Shown here piece after piece: positions 1-8,838 of a stretch of 64,000 nucleotides of DNA. The translations under genes and the position numbers were made by a program. The first letter of the stretch is position 1; each line of letters starts with the position of its first letter. The notes below the pieces were generated by a model. It worked only from the letters and a program-made list of their open reading frames with translations. It searched no databases and had not been told where the DNA came from. Origin of the DNA: Saccharospirillum sp039982735 (GTDB lineage: Bacteria > Pseudomonadota > Gammaproteobacteria > Pseudomonadales > Natronospirillaceae); contig NZ_JBDWXV010000015.1 in assembly GCF_039982735.1 (NCBI RefSeq), positions 147,193 to 211,192 on the forward strand. The letters run 5' to 3'.

Positions 1-798
1 AAGCTCTCCATTCTGTTCTGGCTATTTATTTGGGCATTTGGTCGTTATTTGGCCAACCCATTAAAAGAGTTAATGGTTCAGGTTAATGACGTTCAGCATG
101 ATCAAAGTATCCGTACACGTATCAATCTGTCGAACATAGAAGACAATGAGCTGAGTCTACTCCAGAGTCATATGAATAACATGCTCTCCTCCATGGAAAC
201 CGACCGACGACGTCTCCTTGAAGATGAACAAGCAAAGCGAAACTGGTTGGAGGAAGCGGTTGCAAAACGCACTGCAGAGTTACAAGTTGCTAATGAACAG
301 CTTAAGACACTCGCTACCAGAGATTCCCTGACAGGCGCACTGAATAGAGGGAGTTTTTTTGAAACAGCCCAGCATATTCTGGTCCTTTCCAGGCGCCAAA
401 AGTCGACTGCATCGTTTGTGCTGATGGATCTGGACCATTTCAAATACATTAACGATACCTATGGCCATTTTTCGGGTGACCAGGTACTCATTCATTTTGT
501 CAGAACGATCAACAGTCTTCTGAGAGAGTCAGATCTTATTGGTAGAGTCGGTGGGGAGGAGTTTGCCTTGTTTCTTCCCGATACTAACGCAGAAGCCGCC
601 TTCCAGATCGCCGAGAAGGTGCGAACCGCCATCAGCACATCCCGTTTTGAGGTCGATGGGGTATCCATTAGCTATACTGTGAGTTTGGGCATTGAATCCT
701 CCTCGATGGACGATCAGTCTGTTGATACGTTGTTTAAGCGCGCCGACGTTAAACTCTATGGCGCAAAAGATAAGGGCCGTGATCGTGTTGAACAATAA
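1..798 (+). CDS. Membrane diguanylate cyclase, HAMP-GGDEF (5' end outside window)
   Basis: The frame is open from base 1, so the gene starts upstream. The visible part is 265 residues. The first 16 or so (LFWLFIWAFGRY) are the end of a transmembrane helix, followed by a HAMP-like segment starting ANPLKEL, a charged coiled coil, and a GGDEF domain beginning at DSLTGALNR. The active-site motif GGEEF lies at bases 550-564, and an RESD motif five residues before it matches the RxxD inhibitory site. Both suggest an active, product-inhibited cyclase making c-di-GMP from two GTP at the inner membrane. A periplasmic sensor domain probably lies upstream. The gene overlaps the following solute-binding protein gene, suggesting co-transcription and possibly periplasmic ligand input. 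Confidence 0.93.
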   Translation, partial: KLSILFWLFIWAFGRYLANPLKELMVQVNDVQHDQSIRTRINLSNIEDNELSLLQSHMNNMLSSMETDRRRLLEDEQAKRNWLEEAVAKRTAELQVANEQLKTLATRDSLTGALNRGSFFETAQHILVLSRRQKSTASFVLMDLDHFKYINDTYGHFSGDQVLIHFVRTINSLLRESDLIGRVGGEEFALFLPDTNAEAAFQIAEKVRTAISTSRFEVDGVSISYTVSLGIESSSMDDQSVDTLFKRADVKLYGAKDKGRDRVEQ

Positions 799-1597
799 GT
801 ATGTACTTAGCCCAATGCTGACAGCCCTTGGCTGGTTGGTATGCAGTCAGTTCAATGTCGGTTTCGCTGCAACACTCAAAGTGTGCTACGACCAATGGGC
901 GCCGATGACCATATTTCCGACCGATAGCTCAACCGAGCGGGGTGTGGTTATTGATATGCTAGAGCATATATACACCGCAGAAGGTTACGATATTCACTAT
1001 TATGAGGTACCCCTGGCAAGGGGGTTGGATATGGTAACCGAAGGTTTGTGTGACATGCTGCCAGAATATTTGTATTCAGAACGGTCAGCGCAGGCCTTCG
1101 AGTACGCGCAACAGGAGACGTTTTCATACCCCTCGGCCTTTGTCGTCCGCAAGGAAGATCCCTGGCGCTATGAGGGCGTTGAATCGTTAAGTGGCCGGCG
1201 TATTGCAACGGGGCCAGGTTGGGATTACAGCTCTATGAGTGCGGGCTATCAGGCGTATATTGATGATCCACAGAATGGTGATTCTGTAGAAGTGATCGCA
1301 GGCTATGATGATGTGGTTGACCGAATCGTTGAAATGATCAGCGAAAACCGAGTCGATGTGTATGTAGACAATGAACTGGTTCTTCAACACGTTCTGAACC
1401 AGATGAACCTTAATGAGGAGCTCAGCATCGTGCAGCCCGGACTTGAGAACAATCTGGTCGAAATACCCATTTTTTCAATGAAAATTCCCGAAGCTGAAAG
1501 ACATGAGTTGATACGAATATGGAATGAGGGGCGCCTGTCCCTGAAGGGAGAGATGGAAGACAAAATACTTAGAAAGTACAACGTACAAATTGAGTGA
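785..1597 (+). CDS. Periplasmic solute-binding protein, family 3-like
   Basis: About 270 residues with an N-terminal signal peptide (hydrophobic run after MLNNKYVLSP, likely cleavage after GFAA) and a family 3 extracellular solute-binding fold: an early KVCYDQWAPMT strand, a GVVIDML segment and the later DVYVDNELVLQHVL. The frame is open further upstream. I chose GTG at 785 because it gives a complete signal peptide; ATG at 815 is the alternative, and both have weak ribosome sites. The start lies inside the last codons of the diguanylate cyclase gene. No ABC permease or ATPase follows, so the protein may act as a sensor partner of the cyclase rather than in uptake. That role is inference. Confidence 0.8.
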   Translation: MLNNKYVLSPMLTALGWLVCSQFNVGFAATLKVCYDQWAPMTIFPTDSSTERGVVIDMLEHIYTAEGYDIHYYEVPLARGLDMVTEGLCDMLPEYLYSERSAQAFEYAQQETFSYPSAFVVRKEDPWRYEGVESLSGRRIATGPGWDYSSMSAGYQAYIDDPQNGDSVEVIAGYDDVVDRIVEMISENRVDVYVDNELVLQHVLNQMNLNEELSIVQPGLENNLVEIPIFSMKIPEAERHELIRIWNEGRLSLKGEMEDKILRKYNVQIE

Positions 1598-1745
1598 CCG
1601 GAATAAAGAGGTCAATGTGGGCAGCCGGTCATCATACTGGACGTATCTGCAGACCACAGCATTGCATTGGGAATTAATCCAGAAAGCGGCCGGTGGGGCG
1701 CACATAGAGGTCCCGCCAGTATGCTGATGAAGTGACAGAGCGCAC

Positions 1746-2123
1746 TTAATCAGGCCCAGCATCCAATACGGTTACCTGGGTAGCTTCCAGTATACGGCCT
1801 GTCTCATAGTCGGCCCGGTAGTCTCCGGTTACCCGGATCCGCTCGCCCACATAGTCTGACACCGCCTCATCTGGTTCTAGCGCAACCCGATTCAGGTCAT
1901 CGTCTTCAATCCAGTAATGGCGTGGCTCATCAAAGGTCCGGACAATACCCGTTGTCGACAGGGTCTGGCCATCGTATTCAGCCTGCTGCTCAACCAGCCT
2001 CGCCAAAGGAACGTCCGTCGTGGTATCGCTGCAGGCACCCAGCAGCGACAGAACGACCACGACTGACAACACCACGCTGGAGGGGTGTCGGAGAACGATC
2101 TTCGGTTGGTTAGCGTAGCTCAT
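1746..2123 (-). CDS. Small exported lipoprotein, OB-fold-like
   Basis: 125 residues. A signal peptide ends in the lipobox LLGAC, followed by SDTTTDVPLARLVEQQAEYDGQ. The C-terminal part (TLSTTGIVRTFDEPRHYWIEDDD, ERIRVTGDYRADY) has alternating strands typical of small OB-like periplasmic proteins. The frame is open to 2174, but ATG at 2123 is preceded by a strong GGGAGGGG ribosome site and places the lipobox at a normal distance. It is convergent with the solute-binding protein gene. Function unknown. Confidence 0.75.
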   Translation of the reverse strand: MSYANQPKIVLRHPSSVVLSVVVVLSLLGACSDTTTDVPLARLVEQQAEYDGQTLSTTGIVRTFDEPRHYWIEDDDLNRVALEPDEAVSDYVGERIRVTGDYRADYETGRILEATQVTVLDAGPD

Positions 2124-2473
2124 ACTTCGGCCCCTCCCAAGGCAGTGGCTTTTCTGGAAATGCCCATTGAGCACTAGTATACCTTTATGAACACCATCGT
2201 CAGTTCTCTGCTATTGAAGACGACTGGTGGGTGACCGGCCAACCGGGGGCGGTCTGTTGTGCCACCTTCCAGCATTCCATAGGTTACTTTTAGTAACCCA
2301 TTAGCTTAGAAAGTATCAGGTTAATCTTGGGTGTTATCCATTGCGTAGGAATATCGCCACAACTACCATTCTGGCAGATAGGGTCTGTTGATCACGAAAC
2401 GGCTCTGTTATCACTTGCCTGCAGGCTCATTGCCTATCTGCACCTACAACCTGAACATTTATCGAGCTCCCCC
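2124..2473. other. Divergent intergenic region
   Basis: 350 bases between the lipoprotein gene (leftward) and the SemiSWEET-like gene (rightward). It should hold both promoters. An in-frame upstream extension of the rightward gene begins at 2327 but has no family similarity. No RNA gene, repeat or clear operator was seen. Confidence 0.5.
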
Positions 2474-2779
2474 ATGGAATTAATGACGTTAATCGGCCTG
2501 GCCGCCGCGTGCCTTACGACGGCTGCTTTCGTACCTCAAGTGGTACAAATCCTGAAAACCAAGAATGTTGAAGGCATTTCACTGGGTATGTACGCCATTT
2601 TCACCCTGGGCGTTGCACTTTGGCTTGTCTACGCAATCATCATTGGTGACTTGCCAATGCTGCTGGCAAACCTGGTTACGCTGATTCTTTCAGGGGGTGT
2701 CTTAACACTGACAGTGCGAAGCCGGTTGCGCATTGACCGCGCAAAGAGCCTAAATAATGGCCTGGCCATGCCACGATAA
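2474..2779 (+). CDS. SemiSWEET / PQ-loop family small transporter
   Basis: 101 residues with three predicted membrane helices. The first carries the PQ-loop signature AAFVPQVVQILKTKNVEGISLGMY, which marks SWEET/SemiSWEET-type sugar transporters and other PQ-loop proteins. SemiSWEETs have three helices and work as dimers. ATG at 2474 was chosen over the in-frame start at 2327 because it has a GAG ribosome site and matches the usual family length. The substrate cannot be read from the sequence. The thioredoxin-fold gene follows closely. Confidence 0.82.
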   Translation: MELMTLIGLAAACLTTAAFVPQVVQILKTKNVEGISLGMYAIFTLGVALWLVYAIIIGDLPMLLANLVTLILSGGVLTLTVRSRLRIDRAKSLNNGLAMPR

Positions 2780-2858
2780 CGTGGATTACCGGGGCACCAG
2801 CCTTAAGCATCAGAATGAGACCTGGCTGTGCGCTGGGAACGAAATGAGGGGTGGTCCA

Positions 2859-3188
2859 ATGCAGATAATTAATGACCAGGCAGAGCTGAACAGAAGCAAG
2901 GCTGGTGCTGCCTTCCTGCTTTTCGGTGGGCGGGATTGTGGGGTATGCCAAACGCTAAAACCCAGGATTGAAGCAATGCTGACCGAAGAGTTTCCTGATC
3001 TAAAAGGCTACTACATAGACTGTCATGATTCCGGTTCAGTAATCTGTGCACAGGAACGTGTGTTCAGTCTGCCCCTGGTTCAGGTTTGGTTCGAAGGCCA
3101 GAAATTTGCAGAATTCGCACGCGTATTTTCGGTCGGCCAACTGAGAGAGGCCATTGACCGCCCCTATCAAGTCGCATTCGGGCAGTAA
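2859..3188 (+). CDS. Thioredoxin-fold protein with CGVC motif
   Basis: 109 residues. The sequence FLLFGGRDCGVCQTLKPRIEAML matches the thioredoxin strand-CxxC-helix, and LPLVQVWFEG supplies the cis-proline region. It is short and has no signal peptide, so it is probably a cytoplasmic redox protein or thiol chaperone. The frame is open from 2757, overlapping the previous gene, but ATG at 2859 follows a GAGGGG ribosome site and begins the recognisable fold. The partner is unknown. Confidence 0.78.
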   Translation: MQIINDQAELNRSKAGAAFLLFGGRDCGVCQTLKPRIEAMLTEEFPDLKGYYIDCHDSGSVICAQERVFSLPLVQVWFEGQKFAEFARVFSVGQLREAIDRPYQVAFGQ

Positions 3189-3453
3189 GCCAACTCCATT
3201 CGAACGACACGCTTCATTGGGGTACAGATTAGGGGCTCAGTTATGGATATTGAAGAGCCACTCACTAACAACTCTGAAACAAGTCTGATGGTACCCACAC
3301 TAGACCCCCATTAGGCGACTATCCAAACCTTGTTGTTGATAGTAGTGATATATCGAAATAGCGCTGGGTGTTCAGTTTGGCTGCGCAAAGGCTTCTAGAG
3401 GTAGAATGACACCCACCGCAGCATTGTCACTGGTAACCCAAAAGGAATAAACC

Positions 3454-3891
3454 ATGGCTAAACTGATCACCAAATGGACCATTCTTGTCTGCCTGAATGC
3501 CGTAATCAGCTTCACCTTCGCACTGTCGGAATCAAGAACGCCGTCTGAAATTACCGCCATGGTTGCCGGAGTGGTCACCTTCATTGGTTTCTATGTCGCT
3601 TTAGAGCGCTGGGCCCTTCAAAAAGGCTGGAACGCCTTTGCGCTGCGATTAAGCATCGCCACTGTAATAAAAGCCTTTACCCAGTTCGCCCCTGTGTTGG
3701 AGATATGGGCGGGTATAGGCGCTTTAATCGCCGTTGGTACCATTTTTCCGGAAAAAGGTTTCTTTCAAGCGTACTTTGCTACCCTTGTGGATGGCTTTTT
3801 GTTGTCTTTGGCCGTGGGCGTATTGGTTGGGCTAATGTTCCTTGTAGAAAGGCTGTATCGAGCTTACCGGGCTACCAAAAAAGCCGTTTGA
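3454..3891 (+). CDS. Hypothetical inner-membrane protein
   Basis: 145 residues with about four hydrophobic helices (near residues 7-25, 33-52, 77-98 and 110-130) and a basic C-terminus ERLYRAYRATKKAV. An AAAGGAATAAACC ribosome site precedes the ATG. I do not recognise the family. It stands alone between a 265-base gap upstream and a hairpin downstream. Confidence 0.7.
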   Translation: MAKLITKWTILVCLNAVISFTFALSESRTPSEITAMVAGVVTFIGFYVALERWALQKGWNAFALRLSIATVIKAFTQFAPVLEIWAGIGALIAVGTIFPEKGFFQAYFATLVDGFLLSLAVGVLVGLMFLVERLYRAYRATKKAV

Positions 3892-3903
3892 CTCGGCCAG
3901 CCA

Positions 3904-3973
3904 CTCCGCCGACAGGTAGCTCTGTGGCCGTTCAGCCATCCATTGTGATGGCTTTGGTATCCATCTGTCGGGA
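3904..3973. terminator. Nested hairpin between convergent genes
   Basis: An outer inverted repeat (CCGACAG near 3908-3914 with CTGTCGG near 3965-3971) encloses an inner hairpin AGCCATC/GATGGCT (3934-3940 with 3947-3953). It lies between convergent genes, where a bidirectional terminator is expected. No T-tract, so termination is inferred. Confidence 0.4.
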
Positions 3974-4005
3974 GATGCTCCTTAGGCCCTATCACACACA
4001 CGACA

Positions 4006-4992
4006 CTATCCGGTTAACACACCCACACCATTCGCCCCAACCCTGCCCTCCTTCCTCACATTCCCAGGCGCAACGCCAAACACGCGCTTAAACGCCCGAC
4101 TGAACGCGGCCTCACTCTGATACCCAAGCTTTTCTGCGATCGCAATCATCGAGTCGGCACTGTTTTTCAGTTGCAACCGGGCCATCTGCATACGCCAACG
4201 CGTGAGGTACCGCATGGCCGGTTCGCCCATCAGGTCGGTAAAGCGTGCGCTGTAGCCGGAGCGCGACATGCTGGCCACCTCGGCCAGGCGTTCAATGCTC
4301 CAGTCCGCTTCCGGGTTGCGGTGCATGGCCGCCAGGGTACGGCCGATTTGCGGGTCGCGCAGTGCAGCCAACCAGCCGATGTCGGCCTGGGTGCCTTTTT
4401 CCAGCCAGGTGCGTATGGCTTGAATGATCAGTATATCGGCTAGATGAGACATCACCGTCTCACCGCCCGGGCTGAGCTTTTGCGCTTCGTGCGCCATGTA
4501 GCGCAGCGTGCTTTGCAGCCAACTGCCCTCGGCCTCTTCCCAGGCGTTCACCACCATCACCGCCGGTAAATGCCGGATCAGTTGCTGGCCCGCTACATGG
4601 TCGAAACGGGCCACGCAGCAGGTGGCACGGCAGACTTCCCCGCTTCCGCCGAATGACATGAGGTCGTACCGGTCACTGATGTGGTTCACGGGTATGTCGA
4701 ACAATGGCGTGGTGGCTTGTTCCGGTGAGCTGGCTATCACGTGGCCCTTGCCATGCGGCAGCATTACCAGGCTGCCCTGCTGCACGTGAATGGGTGGCTC
4801 GCCCTCAACCAACAGCCAGCAATGCCCGGCGGTGATGATGTGCATCATCAGGCAGTCGTCGAATGGCGGCATGTCAACGCCCCAGGGAACCCGCAGTTCA
4901 GACTGGCAATAAAAAGTACCACTGAGCTTAAGCAGGTGCAGTGCCTCGCCCAAATAGTCGGAGTGCTCGGGAACGCGTCGGTGCTCTGTCAC
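4006..4992 (-). CDS. AraC-family regulator with N-terminal cupin
   Basis: 328 residues. The N-terminal half (PPFDDCLMMHIITAGHCWLLVEGE, IHVQQGSLVMLPHGKGH) is an AraC-type cupin. The C-terminal about 100 residues hold both HTH motifs (SIERLAEVASMSRSGYSARF, IAIAEKLGYQSEAAFSRAFKRVFG). It is transcribed away from the NmrA/DUF4345 pair, and the shared 200-base region contains a nested inverted repeat, so it probably controls that pair. The ligand is unknown. Confidence 0.9.
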   Translation of the reverse strand: MTEHRRVPEHSDYLGEALHLLKLSGTFYCQSELRVPWGVDMPPFDDCLMMHIITAGHCWLLVEGEPPIHVQQGSLVMLPHGKGHVIASSPEQATTPLFDIPVNHISDRYDLMSFGGSGEVCRATCCVARFDHVAGQQLIRHLPAVMVVNAWEEAEGSWLQSTLRYMAHEAQKLSPGGETVMSHLADILIIQAIRTWLEKGTQADIGWLAALRDPQIGRTLAAMHRNPEADWSIERLAEVASMSRSGYSARFTDLMGEPAMRYLTRWRMQMARLQLKNSADSMIAIAEKLGYQSEAAFSRAFKRVFGVAPGNVRKEGRVGANGVGVLTG

Positions 4993-5063
4993 GGTTAACC
5001 TGCCTGCTTAACATTGGAATGACCGGCCTGTTTGGATGGTCGATTTCAAAAATATACAGATAC

Positions 5064-5139
5064 TTGATCGTTAATCCAATAATTTTAGACGAATGATCAA
5101 ATATCGCGGCGTATGGATTATGGTTCGTCTAGCGATCAA
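5064..5139. promoter_or_regulatory. Nested inverted repeat, candidate AraC-type operator
   Basis: TTGATCG at 5064-5070 pairs with CGATCAA at 5133-5139, and TAGACGAA at 5086-5093 pairs with TTCGTCTA at 5124-5131. The arms sit between the divergent AraC and NmrA genes, about 60-140 bases before the NmrA start. Split, spaced half-sites are usual for AraC proteins; the assignment is inferred from position. Confidence 0.5.
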
Positions 5140-5200
5140 CACTCAAAATAGCCCTCAGTTTCAAACACCCTGCTTCACACACAACTGAGGAAATACCCCC

Positions 5201-6031
5201 ATGACAACACAAGCACCCATTCTCATCATCGGCAAAAACGGTAAAACCGGCGCTCGCGTCGATGCGCTACTGCGCCAGAACGGCCTCGCAACCCGTCCGG
5301 TATCGCGCTCCACGGACCCGGCGTTCGACTGGAACCGCCCGGAGACCTGGTCTGCCGCCCTGCAGAACGTGAAGCAGGCGTACGTTACCTTTCAGCCGGA
5401 CCTGGCCATACCCTCGGCAGAGCCAACGCTGCGCGCCTTTACTGAGGCCGCCCGAGAGCAAGGCGTTGAGCATCTGGTGTTGCTTTCCGGCCGGGGTGAA
5501 AGCGGTGCCATTCGCGCTGAAAACGTGCTGATAGAAAGCGGCCTGCGCTGGAACGTGGTGCGCGCTGCCTGGTTTTTTCAGAACTTCAGCGAGAGCTTTC
5601 TGACCGGGTCGGTCATAGCAGGCGAGGTCTCCCTGCCCGTCGATGGTGTGATCGAACCCTTCGTCGACTGTGATGACATTGCCGAGGTCGCGGTCGCCGC
5701 GCTGACCCGGCCGGAACTGGCCAATCGGTTGTTTGAAGTCACCGGGTCGGAGCTGATGACCTTTGCCGACTGCGTGGCCCAAATAGCCGAGGTGACGGGC
5801 CGTTCCATTCATTACAACCCAGTACCGCTGGAGCCTTATTTGGCCTACCTGAGCGAACTGGGCATGAGTGAGGACGAACTCTGGCTGATGCGGGAGCTGT
5901 TCACTCAGGTGTTGGATGGCCGAAACAGCTATCCCACGCACGGCATCGAAGAGGCACTGGGTCGGCCACCCCGGCGGTTCGCAGACTATGTCATCGCTGC
6001 GCATAAAAGCGGTGTCTGGAACAACGCTTAG
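5201..6031 (+). CDS. NmrA-like NAD(P)-binding protein
   Basis: 276 residues with an N-terminal Rossmann motif GKNGKTGARVDALL and an atypical short-chain dehydrogenase body (EHLVLLSGRGESGAIRAENVL, LRWNVVRAAWFFQNFSE). No YxxxK is in the usual place, as is typical of NmrA/HSCARG-like proteins and quinone-reductase-like relatives. It could be a redox sensor or an NAD(P)H-dependent reductase. An AGGAAATACCCCC ribosome site precedes ATG 5201. It probably forms an operon with the DUF4345 gene 11 bases downstream. Confidence 0.85.
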   Translation: MTTQAPILIIGKNGKTGARVDALLRQNGLATRPVSRSTDPAFDWNRPETWSAALQNVKQAYVTFQPDLAIPSAEPTLRAFTEAAREQGVEHLVLLSGRGESGAIRAENVLIESGLRWNVVRAAWFFQNFSESFLTGSVIAGEVSLPVDGVIEPFVDCDDIAEVAVAALTRPELANRLFEVTGSELMTFADCVAQIAEVTGRSIHYNPVPLEPYLAYLSELGMSEDELWLMRELFTQVLDGRNSYPTHGIEEALGRPPRRFADYVIAAHKSGVWNNA

Positions 6032-6042
6032 GGAGCAGTGAT

Positions 6043-6456
6043 ATGAAAAACCTAAGGCTGGTTCAATTAACCCTCATTACTGCGGGTGCGCTCACGGGAG
6101 TCATCGGCTTGGGCATTCTGCTGATACCCGATGCGTTTTACGCGTCTTACGGATTTATGGTCCCCGAGTCCGCGAGCCTGCGCAGTGAGCTCAAAAGCCT
6201 GGGTACTTTACTCCTGCTAGCGGGCTGTCTGATGCTGGCCGGGGTTGTAAAACCGTCGCTGCAAGGCACGGCGTTAGTGGTTGCCAGCATGACCTACATA
6301 GCCCTTGTCGCTGGCCGGCTGCTGGGGCTGATGATCGATGGCACGCCGTCAACGGGCATTCTCGCCGCCTGGGCGGTGGAAGCCGCACTGTTGGTATTGA
6401 TCAGCTTCGCTGGCGCTGCCGCCAGGGCACGAAAGCCAATTCCGACATTGGTTTAG
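6043..6456 (+). CDS. DUF4345-like membrane protein
   Basis: 137 residues with four hydrophobic helices. The spacing and the GLGILLIPDAFYASYG and RSELKSLGTLLLLAGCLML segments resemble DUF4345 proteins. It follows the NmrA gene by 11 bases and is likely co-transcribed under the divergent AraC regulator. Function unknown; the family assignment is from memory of its pattern. Confidence 0.65.
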   Translation: MKNLRLVQLTLITAGALTGVIGLGILLIPDAFYASYGFMVPESASLRSELKSLGTLLLLAGCLMLAGVVKPSLQGTALVVASMTYIALVAGRLLGLMIDGTPSTGILAAWAVEAALLVLISFAGAAARARKPIPTLV

Positions 6457-6588
6457 CCGAGCCCCACCCGGGCGTATCGAACGCGATAAGCCCGGGGTAT
6501 TGTCGTCTGATTACTGCGGTTTACTCGTACAGTCGCATACGCGGGTTGTTGGAACAGCCCCCTTACATGGCTAACGAGGTACCGCATC

Positions 6589-7062
6589 ATGACAGACACG
6601 CCCCGTGAGAACGTTCAGTCCTACCCTCGCCCACCGGCTCTGGAGCCGGTACCACAGCGCATCAGAATCATGCTTGGCGGCCAGTGGGTCGCCGAGTCGA
6701 CCCGGGCATTGCGGGTGCTGGAAACCCATCATGCGCCCACCTATTACCTTCCGTCAGACGATGTCAGCGCCATGCTTCAGCCTGCGGCCGGCACCAGCTT
6801 TTGCGAGTGGAAAGGCAATGCTCGCTACTTTGATGTTATCGTTGGAGAAACCACCGCCAAGCGGGCGGCCTGGGCCTATGACAACCCGACCGAGCGCTTT
6901 GCACCTCTGGCTGGTTACCTAGCCTTCTACGCCGGGCTGATCGATGAAGCCTGGGTCGGCGATATGAAGGTCATCCCTCAGCCGGGCGACTTCTATGGCG
7001 GTTGGGTGACACCGAATCTGGAGGGGCAGATCAAAGGTGCCCCGGGAACGAGACACTGGTAG
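6589..7062 (+). CDS. DUF427 domain protein
   Basis: 157 residues. The sequence RIMLGGQWVAESTRALRVLETHHAPTYYLP followed by CEWKGNARYFDV and AAWAYDNP matches the DUF427 family, small beta-rich proteins of unknown function. It lies 8 bases upstream of the iron-containing dehydrogenase gene, so the two are probably co-transcribed. Confidence 0.85.
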   Translation: MTDTPRENVQSYPRPPALEPVPQRIRIMLGGQWVAESTRALRVLETHHAPTYYLPSDDVSAMLQPAAGTSFCEWKGNARYFDVIVGETTAKRAAWAYDNPTERFAPLAGYLAFYAGLIDEAWVGDMKVIPQPGDFYGGWVTPNLEGQIKGAPGTRHW

Positions 7063-7070
7063 GAACCTGA

Positions 7071-8213
7071 ATGACAAACACCTTTACTCTGCTCACCCCA
7101 AAGGAGATCGTGTTCGGTCGGGGTGAGGTTGCTCAGCTTAACGAACGCGCCAAACAACTGGGCACTCGTGCCCTCATTGTGCATGGCCGCAGCCCTGGCC
7201 GGCTTGAGCATGTCTTCGCATCGCTGACCGATCTTGAGGTCGTGCAGACGCTCTCCATCGGAAAAGAGCCCGATTTACAGACGCTGGTCGATGCAGTTAC
7301 CGAAGGCAAGTCACTCGGCGTCGAGATAGTGCTCGGCATTGGCGGTGGCTCGGTGATGGATTCAGCCAAAGTTTTGGCAGCCATGCTGCCAAGCACGACG
7401 GAGCTGTTGAGCCACCTGGAGGTGGTCGGGCAAGGGCTGCCACTGTCGGCACGGCGGTTACCGCTGATACTGGTACCCACCACCTCGGGTACAGGGGCCG
7501 AGGTAACGCGCAATGCGGTGATCGATGTGCCAGAGGCGCACCGCAAAGTCAGCCTTAGGGATGCCCAGCTCCTGCCCGACCTGGCACTGATCGACCCGGC
7601 CCTCACCGACCACTGCCCTCGCCTCGTGACCCTGCATTCAGGTCTGGATGCCATTACCCAGGTCATCGAGCCCTATGTGTCATCACGCGCCACCGTGTTC
7701 ACCGATCTGCTCTGCGTGGAGGCCATTCCCAAAGGTCTGCGAGCGCTCCGACAACTGATGACAGCCGAGTCTGAACAAGCGCGTGACGACCTGGCCCAGG
7801 TGAGCCTCTTTGGCGGGCTTGCGTTGGCGAATTCCGGGTTGGGCGTCATTCACGGCATTGCCGGCCCACTGGGAGGGCTGTGCGGAGCCCCCCACGGTGC
7901 CATTTGCGGTGCGCTGTTACCGGCGAGCATTGCCGCTAACCGGAACCATGCAGAGAACCCTGAAACACGAGCGCGCATAGACCGTGTAGTCAGCTGGATC
8001 GCTGAAGTGTTCGACACCACCCCGGACCAGGCACTGCCGGTGTTTCGCCAGTGGATTACAGAAAGCGGTTTGCCCGGCTTGTCTGCCCTGGGGGTGACGG
8101 AGGACCACATTGCTTCGACCGCCCGAACCGCGGCCAGCTCATCCTCGATGAAAGCCAACCCGGTGGTTTTGTCGACTGAGGTCATTGATGCCATCATGCG
8201 CGAGTCTCTCTAG
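7071..8213 (+). CDS. Iron-containing alcohol dehydrogenase / maleylacetate reductase-like
   Basis: 380 residues, normal for type III dehydrogenases. The NAD-binding GIGGGSVMDSAK and the PTTSGTGAEVTRNAV segment are intact. Of the usual metal ligands, Asp is kept in GLDAITQVIEPY and the two later His in HGIAGPLGG and APHGAICG, while the second ligand position is Gln instead of His. I believe this Gln form is common in one subfamily, so it need not mean inactivity. Substrate unknown; maleylacetate or a small aldehyde/alcohol are possible. It follows the DUF427 gene by 8 bases. Confidence 0.85.
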   Translation: MTNTFTLLTPKEIVFGRGEVAQLNERAKQLGTRALIVHGRSPGRLEHVFASLTDLEVVQTLSIGKEPDLQTLVDAVTEGKSLGVEIVLGIGGGSVMDSAKVLAAMLPSTTELLSHLEVVGQGLPLSARRLPLILVPTTSGTGAEVTRNAVIDVPEAHRKVSLRDAQLLPDLALIDPALTDHCPRLVTLHSGLDAITQVIEPYVSSRATVFTDLLCVEAIPKGLRALRQLMTAESEQARDDLAQVSLFGGLALANSGLGVIHGIAGPLGGLCGAPHGAICGALLPASIAANRNHAENPETRARIDRVVSWIAEVFDTTPDQALPVFRQWITESGLPGLSALGVTEDHIASTARTAASSSSMKANPVVLSTEVIDAIMRESL

Positions 8214-8285
8214 GAGGCAGTTATGGGCCTTGATTCGTTATTGGGTTAACGTGGTCATGGTGTTGAATAAGTACTGGGAAATGTC

Positions 8286-8744
8286 ATGGAACTGAGAGAA
8301 ATAGACCGAACGTCGCGGAGCGACATCAACCTGCTGTCAGCGCTGTTTAAAGAATACGCGGCAGAAGTGAAGCCGGACATGAGCCCCACCGTTGCTGGGG
8401 AACTCGCGGAGATCCCCTGTTTCAGGGGATTTATGGCGTTCGATGACGGTAATCCGATCGCCTTTTGTGTGTGTTTTGAAACCTACTCAACCTACCGTTC
8501 AAAATACGTTTGGAACCTGCACGACGTGATGGTCTCCCGCTCGGCCCGTGGCCTGGGCGCAGGCCGGAAGTTGCTGGAGTGGGTGCTGTCGAAAGCCAGG
8601 GAGTGCAACGTCGCCAAAGTGACCCTGGAGGTCGAAGAAGACAATGCCGTTGCAAAAGCACTGTACGCCTCCCTTGGCTTTCAGGACTTCACGGCTAAGG
8701 CGCCTAAAGAACATCACTGGCATCTTTATACAGAAGACCTGTAG
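8286..8744 (+). CDS. GNAT-family N-acetyltransferase
   Basis: 152 residues. The acetyl-CoA site is ARGLGAGRKLLEWVLSKA, followed by LEVEEDNAVAKALYASLGFQDF, the classical GNAT C-terminus. Acceptor unknown. The preceding 70 bases contain a strong ribosome site followed by only an eight-codon frame at 8223-8249. A GACTGCC/GGCAGTC hairpin near 8768-8789 lies between this gene and the convergent peroxidase gene. Confidence 0.85.
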   Translation: MELREIDRTSRSDINLLSALFKEYAAEVKPDMSPTVAGELAEIPCFRGFMAFDDGNPIAFCVCFETYSTYRSKYVWNLHDVMVSRSARGLGAGRKLLEWVLSKARECNVAKVTLEVEEDNAVAKALYASLGFQDFTAKAPKEHHWHLYTEDL

Positions 8745-8838
8745 GGAACGTTTAGTCGTTGCGGGGCGGACTGCCGGTATGGGCAGTCGAAACTCCCGCA
8801 TTAGGCCGCTATCAAAGATGGATTTACCGTAGCTTCCA

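Noticed and set aside
3243..3314. 23-codon frame starting ATGGATATTGAAGAG with an AGGGG ribosome-like site
   Set aside because: No similarity, no partner gene and no conservation evidence. Kept out of the gene list.
7071..8213. Inactive dehydrogenase because of Gln at a metal-ligand position
   Set aside because: The other ligands and cofactor motifs are intact, and Gln seems usual in a subfamily. Inactivity cannot be claimed.
8223..8249. Eight-codon frame after a strong AGGAGG ribosome site, following the dehydrogenase gene
   Set aside because: Too short to support as a gene, no leader-peptide context or following attenuator. It may be a relic of a lost gene.
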